DNA of 64,000 bases from Halobacteriovoraceae bacterium (GTDB taxonomy: Bacteria > Bdellovibrionota > Bacteriovoracia > Bacteriovoracales > Bacteriovoracaceae), in assembly GCA_020635115.1 (NCBI GenBank), contig JACKAK010000004.1:124001-188000 (forward strand), given 5' to 3'. The position numbers were made by a program, and so were the translations under genes. A model generated the notes under the pieces. That model saw nothing but the letters and a program-made list of their open reading frames with translations, was not told the origin of the DNA and did not search any database. Below are positions 36,087 through 45,278 of this stretch, in pieces; the first letter of the stretch is position 1, and each line of letters opens with the position of its first letter.

Positions 36087-36903
36087 AAATAACTTAACCC
36101 TAATGCTTTTTGATTTTTTAAAATTAGATAAAGTGATGACTTTTGTTTTTCTAATTGGTTGTATACTTATTCTTGTTAAAATTGTAACTACATGGTCTGA
36201 AAAACTTCAACATAAATTCACTGGTAAAAGACTTGTTATTTTGCAAGTGACGACAGTATTTTCATTTGTCACCTATCTTTTTGGTGTTCTCGGTATTTTC
36301 TATTATGTTTTTCGTCCATCTAAAGAACTCTTAGTGACCGTTGGTGGTTCTGCAGCTGTTGCCTTTGGTTTTGCATTAAAGGATTTAGTTGGATCCATGA
36401 TCGCAGGATTTATTCTCCTATTTGACCGTCCTTTTCAAGTCGGAGATAGGGTCAGCTTCGGCGATAAGTATGGTGAAATCAAAAGTATTGGTCTCAGATC
36501 TGTTCGACTTGTGACTTTAGATGATAATCTTGTTACAATTCCCAATTCAAAATTTTTAACAGATATTGTATCAAGCGGTAATAGTGGTGCTTTAGATATG
36601 ATGGTTGTTATTTCATTTTACTTTTCAATTTATCAAAATCTTGAAGAAGTTCGAAAAATATTACATGAAGTCGTAATCACAAGCCGATTTGCGTATTTGG
36701 AAAAACCTGTATCTATTGTTTTTGAAGAGGCCGCTGTGTTTAATAATTTTGTCATCAAGGCAAATGTTAAGGCATACGTCATAGATGTAAAATATGAGAC
36801 ATCATTTCTTTCAGATGTGACCAGTAGGGGAAATAAAGTTTTAAATGAGAAAAAGATTCTCCGGCCAGATTATGAATTTGTTGATGTCCTTCCTGAGACT
36901 TAG
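36076..36903 (+). CDS. MscS family mechanosensitive channel
   Basis: 275 residues, about the size of E. coli MscS. Membrane helices lie at about 17-33, 55-78 and 88-112. The pore-lining TM3 and beta domain are clear: GGSAAVAFGFALKDLVGSMI, then FILLFDRPFQVGDRV, DNLVTIPNSKFLTD. The C-terminal alpha/beta cap ends near residue 275 with DYEFVDVLP. It opens under membrane tension to release solutes. Uniquely for this locus, it starts inside the 3' end of the ATPase gene (11-base overlap), which implies coupled translation and physical partnership. Confidence 0.93.
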   Translation: METENNLTLMLFDFLKLDKVMTFVFLIGCILILVKIVTTWSEKLQHKFTGKRLVILQVTTVFSFVTYLFGVLGIFYYVFRPSKELLVTVGGSAAVAFGFALKDLVGSMIAGFILLFDRPFQVGDRVSFGDKYGEIKSIGLRSVRLVTLDDNLVTIPNSKFLTDIVSSGNSGALDMMVVISFYFSIYQNLEEVRKILHEVVITSRFAYLEKPVSIVFEEAAVFNNFVIKANVKAYVIDVKYETSFLSDVTSRGNKVLNEKKILRPDYEFVDVLPET

Positions 36904-36909
36904 ATAGAG

Positions 36910-36985
36910 TGGAGCGGCAGACCAGGCTCGAACTGGCGACCTCCACCTTGGCAAGGTGGCGCACTACCAACTGTGCTACTGCCGC
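36910..36985 (-). tRNA. tRNA-Gly (anticodon GCC)
   Basis: A complete 76-base cloverleaf with encoded CCA. The acceptor stem is GCGGCAG/CTGCCGC, the anticodon arm is CCACC-TTGCCAA-GGTGG with anticodon GCC, and the T arm has GTTCGAGCC. It decodes GGC/GGT. The gene lies six bases after the MscS stop on the opposite strand. Confidence 0.97.
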
Positions 36986-37002
36986 TAAGACTTAATTCTA
37001 GC

Positions 37003-37032
37003 TATTTACATGGTTCCGAGTATATACGTCAA
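37003..37032 (-). promoter_or_regulatory. Possible promoter of tRNA-Gly
   Basis: On the minus strand TTGACG (37032-37027) is followed 18 bases later by TAAATA (37008-37003); the tRNA begins about 18 bases further on. Confidence 0.4.
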
Positions 37033-37180
37033 GAATTATCATAAAGATTAGAATTAAAAAAATGATTCACTGCGCTTTAAGCGTTTAATATTACTAAGTT
37101 GACTGAGTCTCAACAGTTCAGTAATCTCGCGCAAAATCCGAACAGAAAATGACATTTAACTTATATAAATTACTTGAGTT

Positions 37181-39979
37181 ATGATGCAAAAACTAGTTCC
37201 ATTTTCAGTATTATTTTTTTGTATAGCAATCAGTCACTTCTTTACAGGAAGAGATCAAATCAAAATCCAACAAAATAGATCTATAAGCTCTTCGGATGCT
37301 TATGCACAGAATTTTTATCCATGGGGTGATAAGGCATATGTTACTTTTGAGAAAATTATACCCAAAGGGCCTGTATATGAAAATGGACAGGCCGATGATT
37401 ATGTAAGAAGAATATTTGGACTGATTTTGCAAGAGGCCCATAACATTGCAAAAGATCGATATGAAAAGAATAGTGAAGAAGAAAATCGCATTTATTACTC
37501 TTTTTTATTATCTGCACTTTCAATTCCTCATCATGAAAGCGGCCTGGCCCATTTTAAAAGATCTCAAATTGAGGCCATTAAAAAAGATTCAAAGGATATT
37601 CTAAAAAGTAGTCACTACGATCCAAAAGAGCATAGTGCTTGCCATGAACTATCTAATACTCTGGGAAATCGAACTGGTTTTGAAGTCATTGATTTTCTTT
37701 ACGAAGATGAAATTATTCCAAAGTGCTCAAGAGATATGTTTGGAAAGAGTATGTTCCAGTTGATGAAATCCCCTTTCAATCACAAAGACTGGACAATTAT
37801 GCAACTTTATATCAAATATCATCCAGCTTCGAGATACACAAATTTAACAAATAAAAGAATTCGTCCGCAAGATATGTCTAGAGATTCACAAGATCTTACT
37901 AAAAAGATATTTTTTAACACTCGTAATTCTATTAATTATGGGTTGAATTATATTTATGAAGGTCTGAATAAATTTGCAACCAATCACGATGATGTTGATT
38001 TGTTTTGTCTAGCTGAACATTTAGATACTGGTGATATCGTCTCCGAACAGTTGAATTCTATAAATATAATGAAACATAAAAGTTTAATGAAAAGTTCAAA
38101 ATACATACAAGAAACGAAAGATGCCATTGAAGAATTACAAAATAGTGATAATCCTGAAAAAGAATTAAATGAAGATGAACGAAATGAAATTATTAATACC
38201 TTTTTCAAGTATGTTTTTGAAGATGAGATAAAAAGTAGTTGGTTTGGACTAATAAAAGAAGAAAAAGAATATTTTCCCTTTCAAGGACATTTGAATTTTG
38301 AAAAAAGTGAATATGAGCAAGGTATGCAAGATGAAAGTCAAGTGTTGCTTCTAAAATCGACTAAAAAACAATCATCAAATATCGATGAAACAGCGTTAAA
38401 TAGAGAAACATGGGGAAATCATTTTAATGGAAAAGGAGATCCATGTAGATACTATCGTTCTATGCTATGTTTGAATTCAATGATGAATAAATTTGATGAA
38501 TATGAAAATTTTGAAGACCAAAAGAAAAGATATTTCGAAAATAAAGATGAGTATCTGAAAGAAAGGAAAGAGAAAATTGAGGATCACAAAAAAAATGTAG
38601 AGATTGAAAAACAAAAATTAGCAAGTAATTATCTACTTATCAAAAATAAATCTGTTTGGATAAGATCTTATGCTCTATATGATCATTCAACATCAGAACA
38701 AAAAAACGAATCCAAATGTGGAATCGGGAAACAACTTTTAAATAAATTTCCAATTGTACTGAACAAAGTAAATGTAAGGGAAGTTGAAGGAAGTGAGTAC
38801 TTAAAATTAAGAAACGCTGGAATATTTAAATGGAAAGATAATAATAAAAAATTATGTAATTCAGATTTTCTTTATATACACAAAGATTTTCTTGAGAGGG
38901 CAACATTTTCAGAACTACCCACAACAATTAAGGATGAATTAGATGAGAAATGGCTCTCAGATATGCCCTCTCAAATGAGACCAATCGATACTAGATTTGT
39001 TAATACTCCTTTTCAATTTAGTGACGAGTACAATTACTGGAGTCTTTTAATGGCAAAAGAAGGAAAGTTAATTTCTTCTAAAAAGAATGGAAGTCTTTGG
39101 GGACGTTACTTTGTTGATTTTAAAAACGGGAAAAAAGGAGATGAAAAGAAAGAAAATATCGAAAACTTTAGATACCTATTGCAAAAACAATTTAAGGGGC
39201 AGGAAGTTCCAGAAGTTGAACTTACTGAATCTAACTGTAAATATGCAATGAATGATATCAATTATTATAAAACGATAGACTATATACTTGAACAAGGAAA
39301 AAGTATTTATCACGCACATTTGAAAAAAGGTACTCTTGAAAGAGATGCTCTAGATGAGATTATAAGCAATATTAAAAATCATGAAAACTCTCGTAAATCG
39401 ATTGATCTTGTTTTGCAAAATGTTTATCAAAATGATTCAAAAGTTAATAATCTAGAAAATGGAAATAGACATTTTGTTGTGTTTGGAAGTGGTTTTAATT
39501 TGAGATCTTCGCCTGAACAAGGTGATAATAAATGTGGATATCTCAAAGAGGAAAATGAATACGATTATTTTAAACCCTTTTATGTGAGGGTAAAGTCTTT
39601 AAATATGAATGAATACTACGAACTTGATCCAGAAGATGGTGCAGAAAACATAAAAAAATATATCCAAAAAAATTCATGTAAAAAGAGTGTCTTCTTACAT
39701 AAAAGTGCTATGGCACCAATTCAAATTAATTTTAAAATTGATAAAATTGCTAGGTTTAAGAATGATGACGATGATCTTACTACACATACAATATATAATG
39801 CATGTACATATGATTCTGGTGATAAATTCAAACTTTATTCAGGTGATTTCTTTGCGATAATAGGAAATAAAAAAGATGAAAATGGTGAGAATTGGATTGA
39901 AATTATTAGTACAACTGGAAAATATGGTTGCTTTGCTGAGTCTTTTTTCAAAAAATATGAATATTTAAAAGAGCTCTAA
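37181..39979 (+). CDS. Large exported protein, diverged lytic-transglycosylase-like with SH3-like regions
   Basis: 932 residues with an N-terminal hydrophobic signal (about 8-22). Around residue 108 SALSIPHHESGLAHFK places a Glu-Ser pair as in SLT-type transglycosylases; GKSMFQLMKSP near 190 resembles their GxMQ motif and NSINYGLNYIYEGL near 250 their N-x-G-x-x-YL motif. The middle is highly charged and helical. Two regions look like bacterial SH3 modules: VWIRSYALYDHS near 490, and FGSGFNLRSSPEQGDNKCG near 766 through the Cys-containing end. This suggests a periplasmic or secreted peptidoglycan-cleaving enzyme. The catalytic assignment is an inference from motif spacing; overall similarity is low. 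Confidence 0.6.
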   Translation: MMQKLVPFSVLFFCIAISHFFTGRDQIKIQQNRSISSSDAYAQNFYPWGDKAYVTFEKIIPKGPVYENGQADDYVRRIFGLILQEAHNIAKDRYEKNSEEENRIYYSFLLSALSIPHHESGLAHFKRSQIEAIKKDSKDILKSSHYDPKEHSACHELSNTLGNRTGFEVIDFLYEDEIIPKCSRDMFGKSMFQLMKSPFNHKDWTIMQLYIKYHPASRYTNLTNKRIRPQDMSRDSQDLTKKIFFNTRNSINYGLNYIYEGLNKFATNHDDVDLFCLAEHLDTGDIVSEQLNSINIMKHKSLMKSSKYIQETKDAIEELQNSDNPEKELNEDERNEIINTFFKYVFEDEIKSSWFGLIKEEKEYFPFQGHLNFEKSEYEQGMQDESQVLLLKSTKKQSSNIDETALNRETWGNHFNGKGDPCRYYRSMLCLNSMMNKFDEYENFEDQKKRYFENKDEYLKERKEKIEDHKKNVEIEKQKLASNYLLIKNKSVWIRSYALYDHSTSEQKNESKCGIGKQLLNKFPIVLNKVNVREVEGSEYLKLRNAGIFKWKDNNKKLCNSDFLYIHKDFLERATFSELPTTIKDELDEKWLSDMPSQMRPIDTRFVNTPFQFSDEYNYWSLLMAKEGKLISSKKNGSLWGRYFVDFKNGKKGDEKKENIENFRYLLQKQFKGQEVPEVELTESNCKYAMNDINYYKTIDYILEQGKSIYHAHLKKGTLERDALDEIISNIKNHENSRKSIDLVLQNVYQNDSKVNNLENGNRHFVVFGSGFNLRSSPEQGDNKCGYLKEENEYDYFKPFYVRVKSLNMNEYYELDPEDGAENIKKYIQKNSCKKSVFLHKSAMAPIQINFKIDKIARFKNDDDDLTTHTIYNACTYDSGDKFKLYSGDFFAIIGNKKDENGENWIEIISTTGKYGCFAESFFKKYEYLKEL

Positions 39980-39981
39980 AG

Positions 39982-40911
39982 ATGAAAAAAAATATATTAG
40001 CAGGCATTATTATTTCTCTTGTTATGGCCATATGGGCATTTTTGAATTTAGAAATCTATTCAAAACAAATCCATAAACAAGCTGAAAACCAAAAGAAAGA
40101 ACAAATTAAAAATGAAATAAATTCTATACCAGAACCTGAAAATAAAGTTGTATTTGAAAGTGATCAAAAAACAGATTTATTAGATAATATGATTTCAAAT
40201 GATCCAATTGTTAGTAGACTTTTATCAATGAGGCCTGCTGAGATTAATAAGCTTAAACTCAAAAAACAAGAAATTCAAAGTTATATTAGTAAATCAGAAC
40301 AATTAATATCAATGCTCACAATATGCCTTCTAAAAAATAAATGTGCTCCTGAAGATGAATTCAAACGTGACCCTGATCAAAACACAATTACGGATAAATT
40401 AGAAAAAATAGTCAAAAATTTGAATTTATTATTGGAAAAAAATCCAGGAATTTATAATGTATATTTCAGTAAATATTTTCGACTTTTTAATCTTGATAAT
40501 GAATTTATTATGGAAAATACTTCAGCATTATTATTAAAAACAGTAAATGATGAGAAAACGGCGTTGGCATTTTTAAAAAAAATGGATGATGTAAAAACAA
40601 ATTCTATCACATCCTACCTAAACACAATCAGTAATAAAAACTTTTTAAAGAAATTTGACCTTGAGAAAGAGTTTAATGAATTACTCATTGAACAAGCTTT
40701 AGAACGAAAAAGTTATGATGTTGGATTGTTTTTAGATTTTTTACTATTAAACGATTTTCCCAAAGATCTGACAGAAGATTTCATAAACGCATTTTGTGCA
40801 AGAGATGAAATCCATATTAATAGTGAGGCCTTAAGACCAATTCGCAAAAAAATTGATATTTTCACTGAAAAGTTTAATGACTTAGAACTACAAGAATGTC
40901 TACCTGATTAA
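39982..40911 (+). CDS. Membrane-anchored protein, unknown, partner of the upstream exported enzyme
   Basis: 309 residues. One membrane helix (about 5-22, ILAGIIISLVMAIWAFLN) anchors a mostly helical periplasmic domain containing two conserved-looking cysteines (ICLLKNKCAPEDEF). No family recognised. It begins two bases after the stop of the transglycosylase-like gene, so they are cotranscribed and may work together, for example in anchoring or restraining the enzyme. Its stop overlaps the end of the convergent aminomutase gene by four bases. Confidence 0.7.
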   Translation: MKKNILAGIIISLVMAIWAFLNLEIYSKQIHKQAENQKKEQIKNEINSIPEPENKVVFESDQKTDLLDNMISNDPIVSRLLSMRPAEINKLKLKKQEIQSYISKSEQLISMLTICLLKNKCAPEDEFKRDPDQNTITDKLEKIVKNLNLLLEKNPGIYNVYFSKYFRLFNLDNEFIMENTSALLLKTVNDEKTALAFLKKMDDVKTNSITSYLNTISNKNFLKKFDLEKEFNELLIEQALERKSYDVGLFLDFLLLNDFPKDLTEDFINAFCARDEIHINSEALRPIRKKIDIFTEKFNDLELQECLPD

Positions 40912-41873
40912 TGATATTGTACAAAACTAGAGTTTTGAGAAATTAATGATCCACTAAATCTAAACGTTTCTGGATTGTAAGCTGAAACTTTCCCATGTCC
41001 ACCTGGTATATCTATTATATATTGAGGCAGTTGCCAGCCTGATAAACTTTTTCTAAGTTCTGAATATATTTTTCTACCAATTTCAAGATCTAAATAAAAA
41101 TGCATAGCACCTTTTACCTTATCAGGATGATGTAAGTAGTAAGGTATGGCCCTTAAAGAAGAGATCTTCTTAAATAATGAAATTAAAATCTCAGGATTGT
41201 CATTAACACCTTTTAATAAAACACTTTGAGTTAAATGCTTTAAACCTAAACTATCAATTTTTATAAAAAGATTTTCAACATCAGAACAAAATTCATCAGG
41301 ATGATTTGTGTGAGTAACAATGATTAAGTTTTCAAAATTATTCAAATACTGGACAAGAATATTTAGCAGATCAGTAGTAAACCGTTTGGGAAGTACAGTT
41401 GTATAACGGGTGTGAAATCTGATATTTTTAATATTTGAGAGTTTAGAAAATGCTTGTAAATAGAATTCAAGTCTATTGTTATTTAGAGAAAATGGATCTC
41501 CTCCCGTAAAAATAATTTCATCAATCTCTGGATGCTCCTCTAAGTAGTGAAGTGTTTGGGAAAAATTCTCTGAAAAAATATCATCAAATCCTTTTGTGTG
41601 GATTTCATTTTTTCTAAAACAATATCTACAATTTACCGGGCAAGTCTTTACTGGTAAAAAGAGCACTCTATTACTATATCTATGGATCAATTGAGGCGCT
41701 ACAAGTTTATCATTATCACCAATTGGATCAATTGATCCCCCTTTTTGAAATTCTTCATCATATTCAATAGAATCTTGTATAAATTGTGCACTTAAAGGAA
41801 CGCTTCTTTCTACCTTCTTCATAAAGGAGATCGGTACCAACTGTGGGAAATGTTCGTTTTCAATATTGCTCAT
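40908..41873 (-). CDS. KamA-family radical SAM protein, EpmB-like
   Basis: 321 residues from the ATG at 41873 (a TTG two codons upstream is possible). The radical SAM motif is CPVNCRYCF near 79, followed by IIFTGGDPF and, near the C-terminus, DIPGGHGKVS with the PLP-binding Lys of the lysine 2,3-aminomutase family. It is shorter than true KamA and lacks the long C-terminal extension, as in EpmB, which makes beta-lysine for elongation factor P. No epmA or efp gene lies in this window. It starts 14 bases after the stop of the full-length KamA gene on the same strand. Confidence 0.82.
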   Translation of the reverse strand: MSNIENEHFPQLVPISFMKKVERSVPLSAQFIQDSIEYDEEFQKGGSIDPIGDNDKLVAPQLIHRYSNRVLFLPVKTCPVNCRYCFRKNEIHTKGFDDIFSENFSQTLHYLEEHPEIDEIIFTGGDPFSLNNNRLEFYLQAFSKLSNIKNIRFHTRYTTVLPKRFTTDLLNILVQYLNNFENLIIVTHTNHPDEFCSDVENLFIKIDSLGLKHLTQSVLLKGVNDNPEILISLFKKISSLRAIPYYLHHPDKVKGAMHFYLDLEIGRKIYSELRKSLSGWQLPQYIIDIPGGHGKVSAYNPETFRFSGSLISQNSSFVQYH

Positions 41874-41887
41874 GCGCAATTATTAGT

Positions 41888-43120
41888 CTAGGAAGTTTTC
41901 TTTGCCAACTCATCTTTATTTTTCATGTATTCTTCATATGCTCCTTCAGGCTCATAATAAACAAATTCTTTTCCTTCATAATTGCGAAGTGTAATCTTAT
42001 TTCCCTCTCGCTTTACAAAGTACTCTGGCCCTACTGGTAATTTTCCACCTCCTCCTGGAGCATCAATAACAAAATGTGGAATGGCCAAACCCGATGTCCA
42101 TCCCCTTAGTCCTTCAATGATTTCAATACCTTTTTCAATTGTCGTTCGGAAATGTGAAATTCCCTGAGCAAGATCACACTGATAAATATAATAAGGTCTG
42201 ATCCTCATCAGAAGTAATTTATGACAAAGTTCTTTTTGTATTTCAACGTCATCATTGACTCCCTTCAGTAGAACAGTCTGATTTCCCATTGTTATACCGG
42301 CCAAAGCTAATCTGCTAGAAGTTAAGAGTGCTTCTCTCGTCATTTCCTTTGGGTGATTAAAATGTGTATTGACATGAATTGGAGCATACTTTTGCATGAT
42401 TTCTATCAACTCATCATCAACTCTTTGCGGAAGTGTCACCAGATTTCTGGTACCTAGTCTAATTAATTCAATATGTGGCATTTTTCTGAGTTCGCTGAAA
42501 ATATGTTCCAGCTTCTTATTACTTAATGATAAAGGATCTCCTCCAGATAAAATGACATCCCTAATTTCTGGATGGTTTCTAATATAAGTAAGACCACCTT
42601 CAATTTGTTTATTTGCTGCCGAAGTAGAAGGATCAGAAACTTTTCTTTTTCGAGTACAATGCCTACAATAAACTGGACAATTATGAGTAGTGTAAAACAA
42701 AACCCTATCTGGATAACGGTGAGTAATGCCAGGTACAGGCATATCTTTTTCTTCCCCAAGCGGGTCTTCTAAATCTGTATCTAATATTGATAATTCACCC
42801 GGTTGTGGCACCGATTGTAATCTCACTGGACATTTCGGATCATTTTCATCCATTAACGTTGAGTAATAGGGCGTAATACCCATATGAAACATTTCATCAC
42901 TGGCCGTGAAAGCTCTTTTTTCGTCCTCTGTGATATTTATAACAAAATTGAGATTTTTGAGATCTTTTATACGGGTCTTTTGCTGCCATATCCAACTGTT
43001 CCAATCATCATCACTAACATTTTTCCAAGGGCCCTTACCTGCAATTGGGAAACGTTTAAGTATATGCTCTGGGTACAATTTTTCTAAATCCTTTAAATTT
43101 TGGATATCCTTGAAATTCAT
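41888..43120 (-). CDS. kamA: Lysine 2,3-aminomutase
   Basis: 410 residues from the ATG at 43120, chosen because GGAGG lies seven bases upstream; an in-frame ATG at 43171 would add 17 residues without a ribosome binding site. The radical SAM motif CPVYCRHCTRK (near 122), DVILSGGDPLSLS, and the PLP lysine in DAPGGGGKLPVG (near 345) are all present. The length and the C-terminal extension match KamA/AblA, which converts L-lysine to L-beta-lysine. Product fate could be the osmolyte N-epsilon-acetyl-beta-lysine or a degradation route; no ablB is adjacent. Confidence 0.92.
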   Translation of the reverse strand: MNFKDIQNLKDLEKLYPEHILKRFPIAGKGPWKNVSDDDWNSWIWQQKTRIKDLKNLNFVINITEDEKRAFTASDEMFHMGITPYYSTLMDENDPKCPVRLQSVPQPGELSILDTDLEDPLGEEKDMPVPGITHRYPDRVLFYTTHNCPVYCRHCTRKRKVSDPSTSAANKQIEGGLTYIRNHPEIRDVILSGGDPLSLSNKKLEHIFSELRKMPHIELIRLGTRNLVTLPQRVDDELIEIMQKYAPIHVNTHFNHPKEMTREALLTSSRLALAGITMGNQTVLLKGVNDDVEIQKELCHKLLLMRIRPYYIYQCDLAQGISHFRTTIEKGIEIIEGLRGWTSGLAIPHFVIDAPGGGGKLPVGPEYFVKREGNKITLRNYEGKEFVYYEPEGAYEEYMKNKDELAKKTS

Positions 43121-43239
43121 GGCCCACCTCCAGATATTCGTTAAGCCCATTATACAATAAATATAACGCAAAATCCTCTAGTAGAGATTACCTAACTATT
43201 CGATTGTTTGATGATGAGAAGGTCAAAAACCGCGAATCT

Positions 43240-43467
43240 TCATTTTTTTACGAGCCATTTGCCCCATGCAGCACATAGTCTAATTAAAATTGCACCATAA
43301 AGGGCCATTCCACAAAAATGAATGATAACTTCGGTCATTTTAAGAGTCCCGCCTTCTTCAAGTAACCAGATCATCCACCAAAGAAGGAGTAAATGTGCAA
43401 TAAGTATCAACAATTGTTGAAGTCGATAAGAGGGCCCTGAACTTAAAAAATTCTTAAGTGAAATCAT
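43240..43467 (-). CDS. Small two-helix membrane protein
   Basis: 75 residues with two hydrophobic segments (LLILIAHLLLLWWMIWLL and VIIHFCGMALYGAILIRLC) and positive residues at both ends, so an inner-membrane protein with both termini probably inside. No family recognised. Codon use and the clean membrane pattern argue that it is real, but no neighbour suggests a job. Confidence 0.55.
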   Translation of the reverse strand: MISLKNFLSSGPSYRLQQLLILIAHLLLLWWMIWLLEEGGTLKMTEVIIHFCGMALYGAILIRLCAAWGKWLVKK

Positions 43468-43596
43468 GCGAGTGCATTATTACAGCTCTAACGGTGCTTT
43501 GACAAATATTTCTAACCATTTCTTTCTTCAATAGACAGAATTACTTGATTGACCCATAGTTTAATCCATGAATACTTTCTATAAAAGGATTTTAGT

Positions 43597-44292
43597 TTGA
43601 GACAAGTAGGTGTCTTTTTTGTTTTTGTTTTTATTTCACAATTAATTTTAGCGGGAGAGTCAATATTTGTAGGTGAAAATGCGCAGATGAAATATATAGA
43701 AATTCCATTGAAAAATCATTTTCAAAATAAAGATGGGTCTTTAAATCTTAGTGAAATAGAAAAATATGTCTATAGACAACTCAAGCAAAAAAGAATTGAT
43801 GAACTCAAAGGTGATCACTTTTCGGGTTCGTTGACAAAATTTATTGTTGAAATTGATGAGGCCAACTCAGTTGTGTCGAAAGATAAAATTGAGTTACTTG
43901 TCGCTCAAAAAGAATCTTTGATATCACCTGTGATTACTGAGCTAACAAAAGAGAAAGTCATAAATATTAAAGCAACACTTCAACTTGCAAGTACAAAAAC
44001 CACACTTGTTAAAGTTAAGTTTTCCCCCTCACTTGTTAAAATTGACTATGAACTTAAAAAACCTAAAATAAAAATAGTTCAAGACATTGAAACCCATGAA
44101 ATTGCTTTTCATATGCTTAAGGCCGAAAGAAATCGTAAAAGAAAACAGTTCCACCTCGTTGTTCATTTTTTCTATAGTGAAAGAGATCAGGTGTCGGCCA
44201 CAATGAATGATACAATGATAAGTAAATCATTCAAAATAAATAGAGTAGGATTTGTTGAATCTGCATGTAACCGCATCATGAGTGGTCATTAG
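43597..44292 (+). CDS. Exported protein, unknown function
   Basis: 231 residues starting at TTG (43597), with AAAGGA upstream. A signal peptide (MRQVGVFFVFVFISQLILAG) precedes a beta-rich mature part with a single cysteine near the C-terminus. No recognised domain. It converges with the exonuclease gene, overlapping by four bases. Confidence 0.65.
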   Translation: MRQVGVFFVFVFISQLILAGESIFVGENAQMKYIEIPLKNHFQNKDGSLNLSEIEKYVYRQLKQKRIDELKGDHFSGSLTKFIVEIDEANSVVSKDKIELLVAQKESLISPVITELTKEKVINIKATLQLASTKTTLVKVKFSPSLVKIDYELKKPKIKIVQDIETHEIAFHMLKAERNRKRKQFHLVVHFFYSERDQVSATMNDTMISKSFKINRVGFVESACNRIMSGH

Positions 44293-45152
44293 TTTTTTAT
44301 TTCTAAAATCTTCTTTAATGAATACTGCTTATAAGTGTCAGTCTCGATACATAGTGCGTAAAGAATTGTTCCACTCGGAGTCGGAAGTATGGAGACGGGT
44401 TTAACTGGCCTAAATTGGTTTTTCTTAGAGCCACCAGCATACTTTATCTGAATAGGTTCTTGTTTAAAGGCAAACTCGACCAAACTTTTGAGATGTTTTG
44501 GAATTTGCATTAAATCTAATTCTTTAAAATCTGAAAAATTGAACTGTTTTGCTTTCTGTATGAAATCATTTTGTCCATTTAAAGCACCTTGAATGATTAA
44601 CTCTAAACTGACATAAGCATCATCTAAGGCCCTATGGTGATTTGATAAATGTATTTTAAAATGCTTGGCCAAATTTCCGAGTTTGTGATTTTTTACATCT
44701 TTGTTAACTTTCCTTGAAAAATCACATGAACAATAAATGTCTGAATGAGGAAAAAAAATCTTGTTTTGGTGCATTAGAAATACCAAAAAGCCGATATCGA
44801 ATTTAGCATTGTGAGCTATGATCGGTAAATCTTCGATAAAGTGAATCAAGTCTTCTAAAACTGCCCCAATTTTCCTTTTACCTTTTACCATTTGATTGTC
44901 GATACCATGGATGTCTATTATCGATTGATCTATAGTAACCTCAGGGTCGCAGATTTCATCAAAAATTGAAACCCCTATTGGCGTCACTTTTATTGCAGAA
45001 ACTTCGACAATTTTATCAACAACAGGTGATAATCCAGTTGTTTCCAAATCCAAAGCTAAGACTCCATTTGGGAAAATACTCAATAGTTTTTCTTGCTTTA
45101 ATCTGTTTATTTGTGACTGCAGAAATTCGCTTTTATTCAGTTGTTTATCCAC
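44289..45152 (-). CDS. 3'-5' exonuclease of the DNA polymerase III epsilon / DnaQ type
   Basis: 287 residues. The three Exo motifs of the DEDDh family are visible: ALDLETTGLSP near 29 (Exo I), AHNAKFDIGFLV near 113 (Exo II) and HHRALDDAYVSLEL near 165 (Exo III with His and Asp). The C-terminal 100 residues are an extra domain with no clear family. It should trim DNA or RNA 3' ends; whether it serves the replicase or another nuclease role cannot be told. Single gene, divergent from lpdA. Confidence 0.88.
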   Translation of the reverse strand: MDKQLNKSEFLQSQINRLKQEKLLSIFPNGVLALDLETTGLSPVVDKIVEVSAIKVTPIGVSIFDEICDPEVTIDQSIIDIHGIDNQMVKGKRKIGAVLEDLIHFIEDLPIIAHNAKFDIGFLVFLMHQNKIFFPHSDIYCSCDFSRKVNKDVKNHKLGNLAKHFKIHLSNHHRALDDAYVSLELIIQGALNGQNDFIQKAKQFNFSDFKELDLMQIPKHLKSLVEFAFKQEPIQIKYAGGSKKNQFRPVKPVSILPTPSGTILYALCIETDTYKQYSLKKILEIKN

Positions 45153-45278
45153 TTTAATAATTCTCTATAAAGTCATAGTTAAATTGACAATTCCCTAGGG
45201 TAAATCTAAAAATTCTATTACTAAACGTTTGACAGGTTATACTACTTCGCACAAAAAACCAAGGTATTAGGACGCAAC

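Noticed and set aside
45184..45243. Two TTGACA boxes upstream of lpdA as promoters
   Set aside because: Neither has an acceptable -10 at the right distance; a TATACT nearby lacks a matching -35.
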